The notes below the pieces were generated by a model that was not told the origin of the DNA, made no database searches, and saw only the letters and a list, made by a program, of their open reading frames with translations. Made by a program: the position numbers and the translations under genes. A stretch of DNA of 64,000 nt from Orychophragmus violaceus (lineage: Eukaryota > Streptophyta > Magnoliopsida > Brassicales > Brassicaceae), in the NCBI GenBank assembly GCA_030180135.1, contig CM058240.1, positions 71,915,581 to 71,979,580 on the forward strand. The letters are read 5' to 3'. Each line of letters starts with the position of its first letter. The stretch's first letter is position 1. This document shows, one piece after another, positions 1 to 15,061 of this stretch.

Positions 1-3000
1 ACTAACTTATAGTTGTCTTACCTCACCCAATTTCTCCAATTCATGACACATATGTTTCAAAAAGTTTTGGTAAAAATGTTTTGTTTAGGATTCTCATAGG
101 ACATTTTAGAAAATCAAAGTTTCTTTCTTGTCTGTTAATAGGGTTGTTTAGGGGGGTGTTTAAAGTGAACAAAAACTTGTATAACATGCTTCTCATTCTA
201 CCTTTAAGAGCATGCAAAAACTAACTTATAGTTGTCTTACCTCACCTAATTTCTCTAATCCATGACACATATGTTTCAAGAAGTTTTGGTAAAAAAGTTT
301 TGTTTAGGATTCTCATAGGACATTTTAGAAGATCAAAGTTTCACTCTTGTCTGTTAGTAGGGTTACTTAGGGGTGTTTAAAGTGAACAAAAACTTGTATA
401 ACATGCTTCTCATTCTACCTTTAAGAGCATGCAAAAACTAACTTATAGTTGTCTTACCTCACCTAATTTCTCTAATCCATGACACATATGTTTCAAGAAG
501 TTTTGGTAAAAATGTTTTGTTTAGGATTCTCATAGGACATTTTAGAAGATCAAAGTTTCTCTCTTGTCTGTTAGTAGGGTTACTTAGGGGTGTTTAAAGT
601 GAACATAAACTTGTATAACATGCTTCTCATTCTACCTTTAAGAGCATGCAAAAACTAACTTATAGTTGTCTTACCTCACCCAATTTCTCCAATTCATGAC
701 ACATATGTTTCAAAAAGTTTTGGTAAAAATGTTTTGTTTAGGATTCTCATAGGACATTTTAGAAAATCAAAGTTTCTTTCTTGTCTGTTAATAGGGTTAT
801 TTAGGGGGGTGTTTAAAGTGAACAAAAACTTGTATAACATGCTTCTCATTCTACCTTTAAGAGCATGCAAAAACTAACTTATAGTTGTCTTACCTCACCT
901 AATTTCTCTAATCCATGACACATATGTTTCAAGAAGTTTTGGTAAAAATGTTTTGTTTAGGATTCTCATAGGAAATTTTAGAAGATCAAAGTTTCACTCT
1001 TGTCTGTTAGTAGGGTTACTTAGGGGTGTTTAAAGTGAACATAAAGTTGTATAACATGCTTCTCATTCTACCTTTAAGAGCATGCAAAAACTAACTTATA
1101 GTTGTCTTACCTCACCCAATTTCTCCAATCCATGACACATATGTTTCAAGAAGTTTTGGTAAAAATGTTTTGTTTAGGATTCTCATAGGACATTTTAGAA
1201 AATCAAAGTTTCTTTCTTGTCTGTTAATAGGGTTATTTAGGGGGGTGTTTAAAGTGAACAAAAACTTGTATAACATGCTTCTCATTCTACCTTTAAGAGC
1301 ATGCAAAAACTAACTTATAGTTGTCTTACCTCACCTAATTTCTCCAATCCATGATACATATGTTTCAAGAAGTTTTGGTAAAAAAGTTTTGTTTAGGATT
1401 CTCATAGGACATTTTAGAAGATCAAAGTTTCTTTCTTGTCTGTTAGTAGGGTTACTTAGGGGTGTTTAAAGTGAACATAAACTTGTATAACATGCTTCTC
1501 ATTCTACCTTTAAGAGCATGCAAAAACTAACTTATAGTTGTCTTACCTCACCTAATTTCTCTAATCCATGACACATATGTTTCAAGAAGTTTTGGTAAAA
1601 ATGTTTTGTTTAGGATTCTCATAGGACATTTTAGAAGATCAAAGTTTCTCTCTTGTCTGTTAGTAGGGTTACTTAGGGGTGTTTAAAGTGAACATAAACT
1701 TGTATAACATGCTTCTCATTCTACCTTTAAGAGCATGCAAAAACTAACTTATAGTTGTCTTACCTCACCCAATTTCTCCAATCCATGACACATATTTTTC
1801 AAAAAGTTTTGGTAAAAATGTTTTGTTTAGGATTCTCATAGGACATTTTAGAAAATCAAAGTTTCTTTCTTGTCTGTTAATAGGGTTATTTAGGGGGGTG
1901 TTTAAAGTGAACAAAAACTTGTATAACATGCTTCTCATTCTACCTTTAAGAGCATGCAAAAACTAACTTATAGTTGTCTTACCTCACCTAATTTCTCTAA
2001 TCCATGACACATATGTTTCAAGAAGTTTTGGTAAAAAAGTTTTGTTTAGGATTCTCATAGGACATTTTAGAAGATCAAAGTTTCACTCTTGTCTGTTAGT
2101 AGGGTTACTTAGGGGTGTTTAAAGTGAACAAAAACTTGTATAACATGCTTCTCATTCTACCTTTAAGAGCATGCAAAAACTAACTTATAGTTGTCTTACC
2201 TCACCTAATTTCTCTAATCCATGACACATATGTTTCAAGAAGTTTTGGTAAAAATGTTTTGTTTAGGATTCTCATAGGACATTTTAGAAGATCAAAGTTT
2301 CTCTCTTGTCTGTTAGTAGGGTTACTTAGGGGTGTTTAAAGTGAACATAAACTTGTATAACATGCTTCTCATTCTACCTTTAAGAGCATGCAAAAACTAA
2401 CTTATAGTTGTCTTACCTCACCCAATTTCTCCAATTCATGACACATATGTTTCAAAAAGTTTTGGTAAAAATGTTTTGTTTAGGATTCTCATAGGACATT
2501 TTAGAAAATCAAAGTTTCTTTCTTGTCTGTTAATAGGGTTATTTAGGGGGGTGTTTAAAGTGAACAAAAACTTGTATAACATGCTTCTCATTCTACCTTT
2601 AAGAGCATGCAAAAACTAACTTATAGTTGTCTTACCTCACCTAATTTCTCTAATCCATGACACATATGTTTCAAGAAGTTTTGGTAAAAATGTTTTGTTT
2701 AGGATTCTCATAGGACATTTTAGAAGATCAAAGTTTCACTCTTGTCTGTTAGTAGGGTTACTTAGGGGTGTTTAAAGTGAACATAAAGTTGTATAACATG
2801 CTTCTCATTCTACCTTTAAGAGCATGCAAAAACTAACTTATAGTTGTCTTACCTCACCCAATTTCTCCAATCCATGACACATATGTTTCAAGAAGTTTTG
2901 GTAAAAATGTTTTGTTTAGGATTCTCATAGGACATTTTAGAAAATCAAAGTTTCTTTCTTGTCTGTTAATAGGGTTATTTAGGGGGGTGTTTAAAGTGAA

Positions 3001-6000
3001 CAAAAACTTGTATAACATGCTTCTCATTCTACCTTTAAGAGCATGCAAAAACTAACTTATAGTTGTCTTACCTCACCTAATTTCTCCAATCCATGATACA
3101 TATGTTTCAAGAAGTTTTGGTAAAAAAGTTTTGTTTAGGATTCTCATAGGACATTTTAGAAGATCAAAGTTTCTTTCTTGTCTGTTAGTAGGGTTACTTA
3201 GGGGTGTTTAAAGTGAACATAAACTTGTATAACATGCTTCTCATTCTACCTTTAAGAGCATGCAAAAACTAACTTATAGTTGTCTTACCTCACCTAATTT
3301 CTCTAATCCATGACACATATGTTTCAAGAAGTTTTGGTAAAAATGTTTTGTTTAGGATTCTCATAGGACATTTTAGAAGATCAAAGTTTCTCTCTTGTCT
3401 GTTAGTAGGGTTACTTAGGGGTGTTTAAAGTGAACATAAACTTGTATAACATGCTTCTCATTCTACCTTTAAGAGCATGCAAAAACTAACTTATAGTTGT
3501 CTTACCTCACCCAATTTCTCCAATCCATGACACATATTTTTCAAAAAGTTTTGGTAAAAATATTTTGTTTAGGATTCTCATAGGACATTTTAGAAAATCA
3601 AAGTTTCTTTCTTGTCTGTTAATAGGGTTATTTAGGGGGGTGTTTAAAGTGAACAAAAACTTGTATAACATGCTTCTCATTCTACCTTTAAGAGCATGCA
3701 AAAACTAACTTATAGTTGTCTTACCTCACCTAATTTCTCCAATCCATGATACATATGTTTCAAGAAGTTTTGGTAAAAAAGTTTTGTTTAGGATTCTCAT
3801 AGGACATTTTAGAAGATCAAAGTTTCTTTCTTGTCTGTTAGTAGGGTTACTTAGGGGTGTTTAAAGTGAACATAAACTTGTATAACATGCTTCTCATTCT
3901 ACCTTTAAGAGCATGCAAAAACTAACTTATAGTTGTCTTACCTCACCTAATTTCTCTAATCCATGACACATATGTTTCAAGAAGTTTTGGTAAAAATGTT
4001 TTGTTTAGGATTCTCATAGGACATTTTAGAAGATCAAAGTTTCTCTCTTGTCTGTTAGTAGGGTTACTTAGGGGTGTTTAAAGTGAACATAAACTTGTAT
4101 AACATGCTTCTCATTCTACCTTTAAGAGCATGCAAAAACTAACTTATAGTTGTCTTACCTCACCTAATTTCTCTAATCCATGACACATATGTTTCAAGAA
4201 GTTTTGGTAAAAATGTTTTGTTTAGGATTCTCATAGGACATTTTAGAAGATCAAAGTTTCTCTCTTGTCTGTTAGTAGGGTTACTTAGGGGTGTTTAAAG
4301 TGAACATAAACTTGTATAACATGCTTCTCATTCTACCTTTAAGAGCATGCAAAAACTAACTTATAGTTGTCTTACCTCACCCAATTTCTCCAATTCATGA
4401 CACATATGTTTCAAAAAGTTTTGGTAAAAATGTTTTGTTTAGGATTCTCATAGGACATTTTAGAAAATCAAAGTTTCTTTCTTGTCTGTTAATAGGGTTG
4501 TTTAGGGGGGGTGTTTAAAGTGAACAAAAACTTGTATAACATGCTTCTCATTCTACCTTTAAGAGCATGCAAAAACTAACTTATAGTTGTCTTACCTCAC
4601 CTAATTTCTCTAATCCATGACACATATGTTTCAAGAAGTTTTGGTAAAAAAGTTTTGTTTAGGATTCTCATAGGACATTTTAGAAGATCAAAGTTTCACT
4701 CTTGTCTGTTAGTAGGGTTACTTAGGGGTGTTTAAAGTGAACAAAAACTTGTATAACATGCTTCTCATTCTACCTTTAAGAGCATGCAAAAACTAACTTA
4801 TAGTTGTCTTACCTCACCTAATTTCTCTAATCCATGACACATATGTTTCAAGAAGTTTTGGTAAAAATGTTTTGTTTAGGATTCTCATAGGACATTTTAG
4901 AAGATCAAAGTTTCTCTCTTGTCTGTTAGTAGGGTTACTTAGGGGTGTTTAAAGTGAACATAAACTTGTATAACATGCTTCTCATTCTACCTTTAAGAGC
5001 ATGCAAAAACTAACTTATAGTTGTCTTACCTCACCTAATTTCTCTAATCCATGACACATATGTTTCAAGAAGTTTTGGTAAAAATGTTTTGTTTAGGATT
5101 CTCATAGGACATTTTAGAAGATCAAAGTTTCACTCTTGTCTGTTAGTAGGGTTACTTAGGGGTGTTTAAAGTGAACATAAAGTTGTATAACATGCTTCTC
5201 ATTCTACCTTTAAGAGCATGCAAAAACTAACTTATAGTTGTCTTACCTCACCCAATTTCTCCAATCCATGACACATATGTTTCAAGAAGTTTTGGTAAAA
5301 ATGTTTTGTTTAGGATTCTCATAGGACATTTTAGAAAATCAAAGTTTCTTTCTTGTCTGTTAATAGGGTTATTTAGGGGGGTGTTTAAAGTGAACAAAAA
5401 CTTGTATAACATGCTTCTCATTCTACCTTTAAGAGCATGCAAAAACTAACTTATAGTTGTCTTACCTCACCTAATTTCTCCAATCCATGATACATATGTT
5501 TCAAGAAGTTTTGGTAAAAAAGTTTTGTTTAGGATTCTCATAGGACATTTTAGAAGATCAAAGTTTCTTTCTTGTCTGTTAGTAGGGTTACTTAGGGGTG
5601 TTTAAAGTGAACATAAACTTGTATAACATGCTTCTCATTCTACCTTTAAGAGCATGCAAAAACTAACTTATAGTTGTCTTACCTCACCTAATTTCTCTAA
5701 TCCATGACACATATGTTTCAAGAAGTTTTGGTAAAAATGTTTTGTTTAGGATTCTCATAGGACATTTTAGAAGATCAAAGTTTCTCTCTTGTCTGTTAGT
5801 AGGGTTACTTAGGGGTGTTTAAAGTGAACATAAACTTGTATAACATGCTTCTCATTCTACCTTTAAGAGCATGCAAAAACTAACTTATAGTTGTCTTACC
5901 TCACCCAATTTCTCCAATCCATGACACATATTTTTCAAAAAGTTTTGGTAAAAATGTTTTGTTTAGGATTCTCATAGGACATTTTAGAAAATCAAAGTTT

Positions 6001-7423
6001 CTTTCTTGTCTGTTAATAGGGTTATTTAGGGGGGTGTTTAAAGTGAACAAAAACTTGTATAACATGCTTCTCATTCTACCTTTAAGAGCATGCAAAAACT
6101 AACTTATAGTTGTCTTACCTCACCTAATTTCTCCAATCCATGATACATATGTTTCAAGAAGTTTTGGTAAAAAAGTTTTGTTTAGGATTCTCATAGGACA
6201 TTTTAGAAGATCAAAGTTTCTTTCTTGTCTGTTAGTAGGGTTACTTAGGGGTGTTTAAAGTGAACATAAACTTGTATAACATGCTTCTCATTCTACCTTT
6301 AAGAGCATGCAAAAACTAACTTATAGTTGTCTTACCTCACCTAATTTCTCTAATCCATGACACATATGTTTCAAGAAGTTTTGGTAAAAATGTTTTGTTT
6401 AGGATTCTCATAGGACATTTTAGAAGATCAAAGTTTCTCTCTTGTCTGTTAGTAGGGTTACTTAGGGGTGTTTAAAGTGAACATAAACTTGTATAACATG
6501 CTTCTCATTCTACCTTTAAGAGCATGCAAAAACTAACTTATAGTTGTCTTACCTCACCTAATTTCTCTAATCCATGACACATATGTTTCAAGAAGTTTTG
6601 GTAAAAATGTTTTGTTTAGGATTCTCATAGGACATTTTAGAAGATCAAAGTTTCTCTCTTGTCTGTTAGTAGGGTTACTTAGGGGTGTTTAAAGTGAACA
6701 TAAACTTGTATAACATGCTTCTCATTCTACCTTTAAGAGCATGCAAAAACTAACTTATAGTTGTCTTACCTCACCCAATTTCTCCAATTCATGACACATA
6801 TGTTTCAAAAAGTTTTGGTAAAAATGTTTTGTTTAGGATTCTCATAGGACATTTTAGAAAATCAAAGTTTCTTTCTTGTCTGTTAATAGGGTTATTTAGG
6901 GGGGTGTTTAAAGTGAACAAAAACTTGTATAACATGCTTCTCATTCTACCTTTAAGAGCATGCAAAAACTAACTTATAGTTGTCTTACCTCACCTAATTT
7001 CTCTAATCCATGACACATATGTTTCAAGAAGTTTTGGTAAAAATGTTTTGTTTAGGATTCTCATAGGACATTTTAGAGGATCAAAGTTTCTTTCTTGTCT
7101 GTTAGTAGGGTTACTTAGGGGTGTTTAAAGTGAACATAAACTTGTATAACATGCTTCTCATTCTACCTTTAAGAGCATGCAAAAACTAACTTATAGTTGT
7201 CTTACCTCACCTAATTTCTCTAATCCATGACACATATGTTTCAAGAAGTTTTGGTAAAAATGTTTTGTTTAGGATTCTCATAGGACATTTTAGAAGATCA
7301 AAGTTTCTCTCTTGTCTGTTAGTAGGGTTACTTAGGGGTGTTTAAAGTGAACATAAACTTGTATAACATGCTTCTCATTCTACCTTTAAGAGCATGCAAA
7401 AACTAACTTATAGTTGTCTTACC

Positions 7424-10400
7424 TCACCCAATTTCTCCAATCCATGACACATATGTTTCAAAAAGTTTTGGTAAAAATGTTTTGTTTAGGATTCTCATAG
7501 GACATTTTAGAAAATCAAAGTTTCTTTCTTGTCTGTTAATAGGGTTATTTAGGGGGGTGTTTAAAGTGAACAAAAACTTGTATAACATGCTTCTCATTCT
7601 ACCTTTAAGAGCATGCAAAAACTAACTTATAGTTGTCTTACCTCACCTAATTTCTCCAATCCATGATACATATGTTTCAAGAAGTTTTGGTAAAAAAGTT
7701 TTGTTTAGGATTCTCATAGGACATTTTAGAAGATCAAAGTTTCTTTCTTTTCTGTTAGTAGGGTTACTTAGGGGTGTTTAAAGTGAACATAAACTTGTAT
7801 AACATGTTTCTCATTCTACCTTTAAGAGCATGCAAAAACTAACTTATAGTTGTCTTACCTCACCTAATTTCTCTAATCCATGACACATATGTTTCAAGAA
7901 GTTTTGGTAAAAATGTTTTGTTTAGGATTCTCATAGGACATTTTAGAAGATCAAAGTTTCTCTCTTGTCTGTTAGTAGGGTTACTTAGGGGTGTTTAAAG
8001 TGAACATAAACTTGTATAACATGCTTCTCATTCTACCTTTAAGAGCATGCAAAAACTAACTTATAGTTGTCTTACCTCACCTAATTTCTCTAATCCATGA
8101 CACATATGTTTCAAGAAGTTTTGGTAAAAATGTTTTGTTTAGGATTCTCATAGGACATTTTAGAAGATCAAAGTTTCTCTCTTGTCTGTTAGTAGGGTTA
8201 CTTAGCGGTGTTTAAAGTGAACATAAACTTGTATAACATGCTTCTCATTCTACCTTTAAGAGCATGCAAAAACTAACTTATAGTTGTCTTACCTCACCCA
8301 ATTTCTCCAATCCATGACACATATGTTTCAAAAAGTTTTGGTAAAAATGTTTTGTTTAGGATTCTCATAGGACATTTTAGAAAATCAAAGTTTCTTTCTT
8401 GTCTGTTAATAGGGTTATTTAGGGGGGTGTTTAAAGTGAACAAAAACTTGTATAACATGCTTCTCATTCTACCTTTAAGAGCATGCAAAAACTAACTTAT
8501 AGTTGTCTTACCTCACCTAATTTCTCTAATCCATGACACATATGTTTCAAGAAGTTTTGGTAAAAATGTTTTGTTTAGGATTCTCATAGGACATTTTAGA
8601 AGATCAAAGTTTCTCTCTTGTCTGTTAGTAGGGTTACTTAGGGGTGTTTAAAGTGAACATAAACTTGTATAACATGCTTCTCATTCTACCTTTAAGAGCA
8701 TGCAAAAACTAACTTATAGTTGTCTTACCTCACCCAATTTCTCCAATCCATGACACATATGTTTCAAAAAGTTTTGGTAAAAATGTTTTGTTTAGGATTC
8801 TCATAGGACATTTTAGAAAATCAAAGTTTCTTTCTTGTCTGTTAATAGGGTTATTTAGGGGGGTGTTTAAAGTGAACAAAAACTTGTATAACATGCTTCT
8901 CATTCTACCTTTAAGAGCATGCAAAAACTAACTTATAGTTGTCTTACCTCACCTAATTTCTCTAATCCATGACACATATGTTTCAAGAAGTTTTGGTAAA
9001 AATGTTTTGTTTAGGATTCTCATAGGACATTTTAGAAGATCAAAGTTTCTCTCTTGTCTGTTAGTAGGGTTACTTAGCGGTGTTTAAAGTGAACATAAAC
9101 TTGTATAACATGCTTCTCATTCTACCTTTAAGAGCATGCAAAAACTAACTTATAGTTGTCTTACCTCACCCAATTTCTCCAATTCATGACACATATGTTT
9201 CAAAAAGTTTTGGTAAAAATGTTTTGTTTAGGATTCTCATAGGACATTTTAGAAAATCAAAGTTTCTTTCTTGTCTGTTAATAGGGTTATTTAGGGGGGT
9301 GTTTAAAGTGAACAAAAACTTGTATAACATGCTTCTCATTCTACCTTTAAGAGCATGCAAAAACTAACTTATAGTTGTCTTACCTCACCTAATTTCTCCA
9401 ATCCATGATACATATGTTTCAAGAAGTTTTGGTAAAAAAGTTTTGTTTAGGATTCTCATAGGACATTTTAGAAGATCAAAGTTTCTCTCTTGTCTGTTAG
9501 TAGGGTTACTTAGGGGTGTTTAAAGTGAACATAAACTTGTATAACATGCTTCTCATTCTACCTTTAAGAGCATGCAAAAACTAACTTATAGTTGTCTTAC
9601 CTCACCTAATTTGTCTAATCCATGACACATATGTTTCAAGAAGTTTTGGTAAAAATGTTTTGTTTAGGATTCTCATAGGACATTTTAGAAGATCAAAGTT
9701 TCTCTCTTGTCTGTTAGTAGGGTTACTTAGGGGTGTTTAAAGTGAACATAAACTTGTATAACATGCTTCTCATTCTACCTTTAAGAGCATGCAAAAACTA
9801 ACTTATAGTTGTCTTACCTCACCCAATTTCTCCAATCCATGACACATATGTTTCAAAAAGTTTTGGTAAAAATGTTTTGTTTAGGATTCTCATAGGACAT
9901 TTTAGAAAATCAAAGTTTCTTTCTTGTCTTTTAATAGGGTTATTTAGGGGGGTGTTTAAAGTGAACAAAAACTTGTATAACATGCTTCTCATTCTACCTT
10001 TAAGAGCATGCAAAAACTAACTTATAGTTGTCTTACCTCACCTAATTTCTCCAATCCATGATACATATGTTTCAAGAAGTTTTGGTAAAAAAGTTTTGTT
10101 TAGGATTCTCATAGGACATTTTAGAAGATCAAAGTTTCTTTCTTTTCTGTTAGTAGGGTTACTTAGGGGTGTTTAAAGTGAACATAAACTTGTATAACAT
10201 GTTTCTCATTCTACCTTTAAGAGCATGCAAAAACTAACTTATAGTTGTCTTACCTCACCTAATTTCTCTAATCCATGACACATATGTTTCAAGAAGTTTT
10301 GGTAAAAATGTTTTGTTTAGGATTCTCATAGGACATTTTAAAAGATCAAAGTTTCTCTCTTGTCTGTTAGTAGGGTTACTTAGGGGTGTTTAAAGTGAAC

Positions 10401-11567
10401 ATAAACTTGTATAACATGCTTCTCATTCTACCTTTAAGAGCATGCAAAAACTAACTTATAGTTGTTTTACCTCACCTAATTTCTCTAATCCATGACACAT
10501 ATGTTTCAAGAAGTTTTGGTAAAAATGTTTTGTTTAGGATTCTCATAGGACATTTTAGAAGATCAAAGTTTCTCTCTTGTCTGTTAGTAGGGTTACTTAG
10601 CGGTGTTTAAAGTGAACATAAACTTGTATAACATGCTTCTCATTCTACCTTTAAGAGCATGCAAAAACTAACTTATAGTTGTCTTACCTCACCCAATTTC
10701 TCCAATCCATGACACATATGTTTCAAAAAGTTTTGGTAAAAATGTTTTGTTTAGGATTCTCATAGGACATTTTAGAAAATCAAAGTTTCTTTCTTGTCTG
10801 TTAATAGGGTTATTTAGGGGGGTGTTTAAAGTGAACAAAAACTTGTATAACATGCTTCTCATTCTACCTTTAAGAGCATGCAAAAACTAACTTATAGTTG
10901 TCTTACCTCACCTAATTTCTCTAATCCATGACACATATGTTTCAAGAAGTTTTGGTAAAAATGTTTTGTTTAGGATTCTCATAGGACATTTTAGAAGATC
11001 AAAGTTTCTCTCTTGTCTGTTAGTAGGGTTACTTAGGGGTGTTTAAAGTGAACATAAACTTGTATAACATGCTTCTCATTCTACCTTTAAGAGCATGCAA
11101 AAACTAACTTATAGTTGTCTTACCTCACCCAATTTCTCCAATCCATGACACATATGTTTCAAAAAGTTTTGGTAAAAATGTTTTGTTTAGGATTCTCATA
11201 GGACATTTTAGAAAATCAAAGTTTCTTTCTTGTCTGTTAATAGGGTTATTTAGGGGGGTGTTTAAAGTGAACAAAAACTTGTATAACATGCTTCTCATTC
11301 TACCTTTAAGAGCATGCAAAAACTAACTTATAGTTGTCTTACCTCACCTAATTTCTCCAATCCATGATACATATGTTTCAAGAAGTTTTGGTAAAAACGT
11401 TTTGTTTAGGATTCTCATAGGACATTTTAGAAGATCAAAGTTTCTCTCTTGTCTGTTAGTAGGGTTACTTAGGGGTGTTTAAAGTGAACATAAACTTGTA
11501 TAACATGCTTCTCATTCTACCTTTAAGAGCATGCAAAAACTAACTTATAGTTGTCTTACCTCACCTA
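7424..11567 (+). repeat. Eleven-monomer higher-order repeat, period 2395 bp
   Basis: The monomer order A C B B A B A B A C B starting near 7424 starts again near 9819, and A-type monomers recur exactly 2395 bp apart. The period equals four 219-bp and seven 217-bp monomers. The private variant cttagcggtg, a G-to-C change in the G run, appears at about 8204 and about 10599, which is one period apart. It also appears near 9076, so it has spread inside the unit as well. The second copy is incomplete. Confidence 0.75.
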
Positions 11568-14500
11568 ATTTGTCTAATCCATGACACATATGTTTCAAGA
11601 AGTTTTGGTAAAAATGTTTTGTTTAGGATTCTCATAGGACATTTTAGAAGATCAAAGTTTCTCTCTTGTCTGTTAGTAGGGTTACTTAGGGGTGTTTAAA
11701 GTGAACATAAACTTGTATAACATGCTTCTCATTCTACCTTTAAGAGCATGCAAAAACTAACTTATAGTTGTCTTACCTCACCCAATTTCTCCAATCCATG
11801 ACACATATGTTTCAAAAAGTTTTGGTAAAAATGTTTTGTTTAGGATTCTCATAGGACATTTTAGAAAATCAAAGTTTCTTTCTTGTCTTTTAATAGGGTT
11901 ATTTAGGGGGGTGTTTAAAGTGAACATAAACTTGTATAACATGCTTCTCATTCTACCTTTAAGAGCATGCAAAAACTAACTTATAGTTGTCTTACCTCAC
12001 CTAATTTCTCTAATCCATGACACATATGTTTCAAGAAGTTTTGGTAAAAATGTTTTGTTTAGGATTCTCATAGGACATTTTAGAAGATCAAAGTTTCTCT
12101 CTTGTCTGTTAGTAGGGTTACTTAGGGGTGTTTAAAGTGAACATAAACTTGTATAACATGCTTCTCATTCTACCTTTAAGAGCATGCAAAAACTAACTTA
12201 TAGTTGTCTTACCTCACCCAATTTCTCCAATTCATGACACATATGTTTCAAAAAGTTTTGGTAAAAATGTTTTGTTTAGGATTCTCATAGGACATTTTAG
12301 AAAATCAAAGTTTCTTTCTTGTCTGTTAATAGGGTTGTTTAGGGGGGTGTTTAAAGTGAACAAAAACTTGTATAACATGCTTCTCATTCTACCTTTAAGA
12401 GCATGCAAAAACTAACTTATAGTTGTCTTACCTCACCTAATTTCTCTAATCCATGACACATATGTTTCAAGAAGTTTTGGTAAAAAAGTTTTGTTTAGGA
12501 TTCTCATAGGACATTTTAGAAGATCAAAGTTTCACTCTTGTCTGTTAGTAGGGTTACTTAGGGGTGTTTAAAGTGAACATAAACTTGTATAACATGCTTC
12601 TCATTCTACCTTTAAGAGCATGCAAAAACTAACTTATAGTTGTCTTACCTCACCTAATTTCTCTAATCCATGACACATATGTTTCAAGAAGTTTTGGTAA
12701 AAATGTTTTGTTTAGGATTCTCATAGGACATTTTAGAAGATCAAAGTTTCTTTCTTGTCTGTTAATAGGGTTATTTAGGGGGGTGTTTAAAGTGAACAAA
12801 AACTTGTATAACATGCTTCTCATTCTACCTTTAAGAGCATGCAAAAACTAACTTATAGTTGTCTTACCTCACCTAATTTCTCTAATCCATGACACATATG
12901 TTTCAAGAACTTTTGGTAAAAAAGTTTTGTTTAGGATTCTCATAGGACATTTTAGTAGATCAAAGTTTCTTTCTTGTCTGTTAGTAGTGTTACTTAGGGG
13001 TGTTTAAAAGAACATAAACTTGTATAACATTCTTGTCATTCTTCCTTTAAGAGCATACAAAAACTATCTTATAGTTGTCTTACATCACCTAATTTCTCTA
13101 ATCCATGACACATATGTTTCAAGAAGTTTTGGTAAAAAAGTTTTGTTTAGGATTCTCATAGGACATTTTAGAAGATCAAAGTTTCTTTCTTTTCTGTTAG
13201 TAGGGTTACTTAGGGGTGTTTAAAGTGAACATAAACTTGTATAACATGCTTCTCATTCTACCTTTAAGAGCATGCAAAAACTAACTTATAGTTGTCTTAC
13301 CTCACCTAATTTGTCTAATCCATGACACATATGTTTCAAGAAGTTTTGGTAAAAATGTTTTGTTTAGGATTCTCATAGGACATTTTAGAAGATCAAAGTT
13401 TCTCTCTTGTCTGTTAGTAGGGTTACTTAGGGGTGTTTAAAGTGAACATAAACTTGTATAACATGCTTCTCATTCTACCTTTAAGAGCATGCAAAAACTA
13501 ACTTATAGTTGTCTTACCTCACCCAATTTCTCCAATCCATGACACATATGTTTCAAAAAGTTTTGGTAAAAATGTTTTGTTTAGGATTCTCATAGGACAT
13601 TTTAGAAAATCAAAGTTTCTTTCTTGTCTTTTAATAGGGTTATTTAGGGGGGTGTTTAAAGTGAACATAAACTTGTATAACATGCTTCTCATTCTACCTT
13701 TAAGAGCATGCAAAAACTAACTTATAGTTGTCTTACCTCACCTAATTTCTCTAATCCATGACACATATGTTTCAAGAAGTTTTGGTAAAAATGTTTTGTT
13801 TAGGATTCTCATAGGACATTTTAGAAGATCAAAGTTTCTCTCTTGTCTGTTAGTAGGGTTACTTAGGGGTGTTTAAAGTGAACATAAACTTGTATAACAT
13901 GCTTCTCATTCTACCTTTAAGAGCATGCAAAAACTAACTTATAGTTGTCTTACCTCACCCAATTTCTCCAATTCATGACACATATGTTTCAAAAAGTTTT
14001 GGTAAAAATGTTTTGTTTAGGATTCTCATAGGACATTTTAGAAAATCAAAGTTTCTTTCTTGTCTGTTAATAGGGTTGTTTAGGGGGGTGTTTAAAGTGA
14101 ACAAAAACTTGTATAACATGCTTCTCATTCTACCTTTAAGAGCATGCAAAAACTAACTTATAGTTGTCTTACCTCACCTAATTTCTCTAATCCATGACAC
14201 ATATGTTTCAAGAAGTTTTGGTAAAAAAGTTTTGTTTAGGATTCTCATAGGACATTTTAGAAGATCAAAGTTTCACTCTTGTCTGTTAGTAGGGTTACTT
14301 AGGGGTGTTTAAAGTGAACATAAACTTGTATAACATGCTTCTCATTCTACCTTTAAGAGCATGCAAAAACTAACTTATAGTTGTCTTACCTCACCTAATT
14401 TCTCTAATCCATGACACATATGTTTCAAGAAGTTTTGGTAAAAATGTTTTGTTTAGGATTCTCATAGGACATTTTAGAAGATCAAAGTTTCTTTCTTGTC

Positions 14501-15049
14501 TGTTAATAGGGTTATTTAGGGGGGTGTTTAAAGTGAACAAAAACTTGTATAACATGCTTCTCATTCTACCTTTAAGAGCATGCAAAAACTAACTTATAGT
14601 TGTCTTACCTCACCTAATTTCTCTAATCCATGACACATATGTTTCAAGAACTTTTGGTAAAAAAGTTTTGTTTAGGATTCTCATAGGACATTTTAGTAGA
14701 TCAAAGTTTCTTTCTTGTCTGTTAGTAGTGTTACTTAGGGGTGTTTAAAAGAACATAAACTTGTATAACATTCTTGTCATTCTTCCTTTAAGAGCATACA
14801 AAAACTATCTTATAGTTGTCTTACATCACCTAATTTCTCTAATCCATGACACATATGTTTCAAGAAGTTTTGGTAAAAAAGTTTTGTTTAGGATTCTCAT
14901 AGGACATTTTAGAAGATCAAAGTTTCTTTCTTTTCTGTTAGTAGGGTTACTTAGGGGTGTTTAAAGTGAACATAAACTTGTATAACATGCTTCTCATTCT
15001 ACCTTTAAGAGCATGCAAAAACTAACTTATAGTTGTCTTACCTCACCTA
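11568..15049 (+). repeat. Tandem duplication of a 1741-bp eight-monomer block
   Basis: Positions 11568-13308 repeat at 13309-15049. The rare variant aatttgtctaat lies at both starts, and matching A-type monomers (11778/13519, 12650/14391) and the D-type junction (13020/14761) are all exactly 1741 bp apart. The rare variants caagaacttttgg and tacatcacc are also in both copies. Element A lies about 20 bp beyond the end of the second copy. This is a recent unequal exchange, or possibly an assembly duplication. Confidence 0.85.
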
Positions 15050-15061
15050 ATTTCTCTAATC

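Noticed and set aside
1112..1306. Recurrent 64-codon minus-strand open frame in A-type monomers (about 40 near-identical copies)
   Set aside because: It exists because A monomers are nearly identical. Single substitutions in sister monomers close it (the attcatgac variant makes a TGA), monomer length breaks the frame, and no start context, signal or domain is seen.
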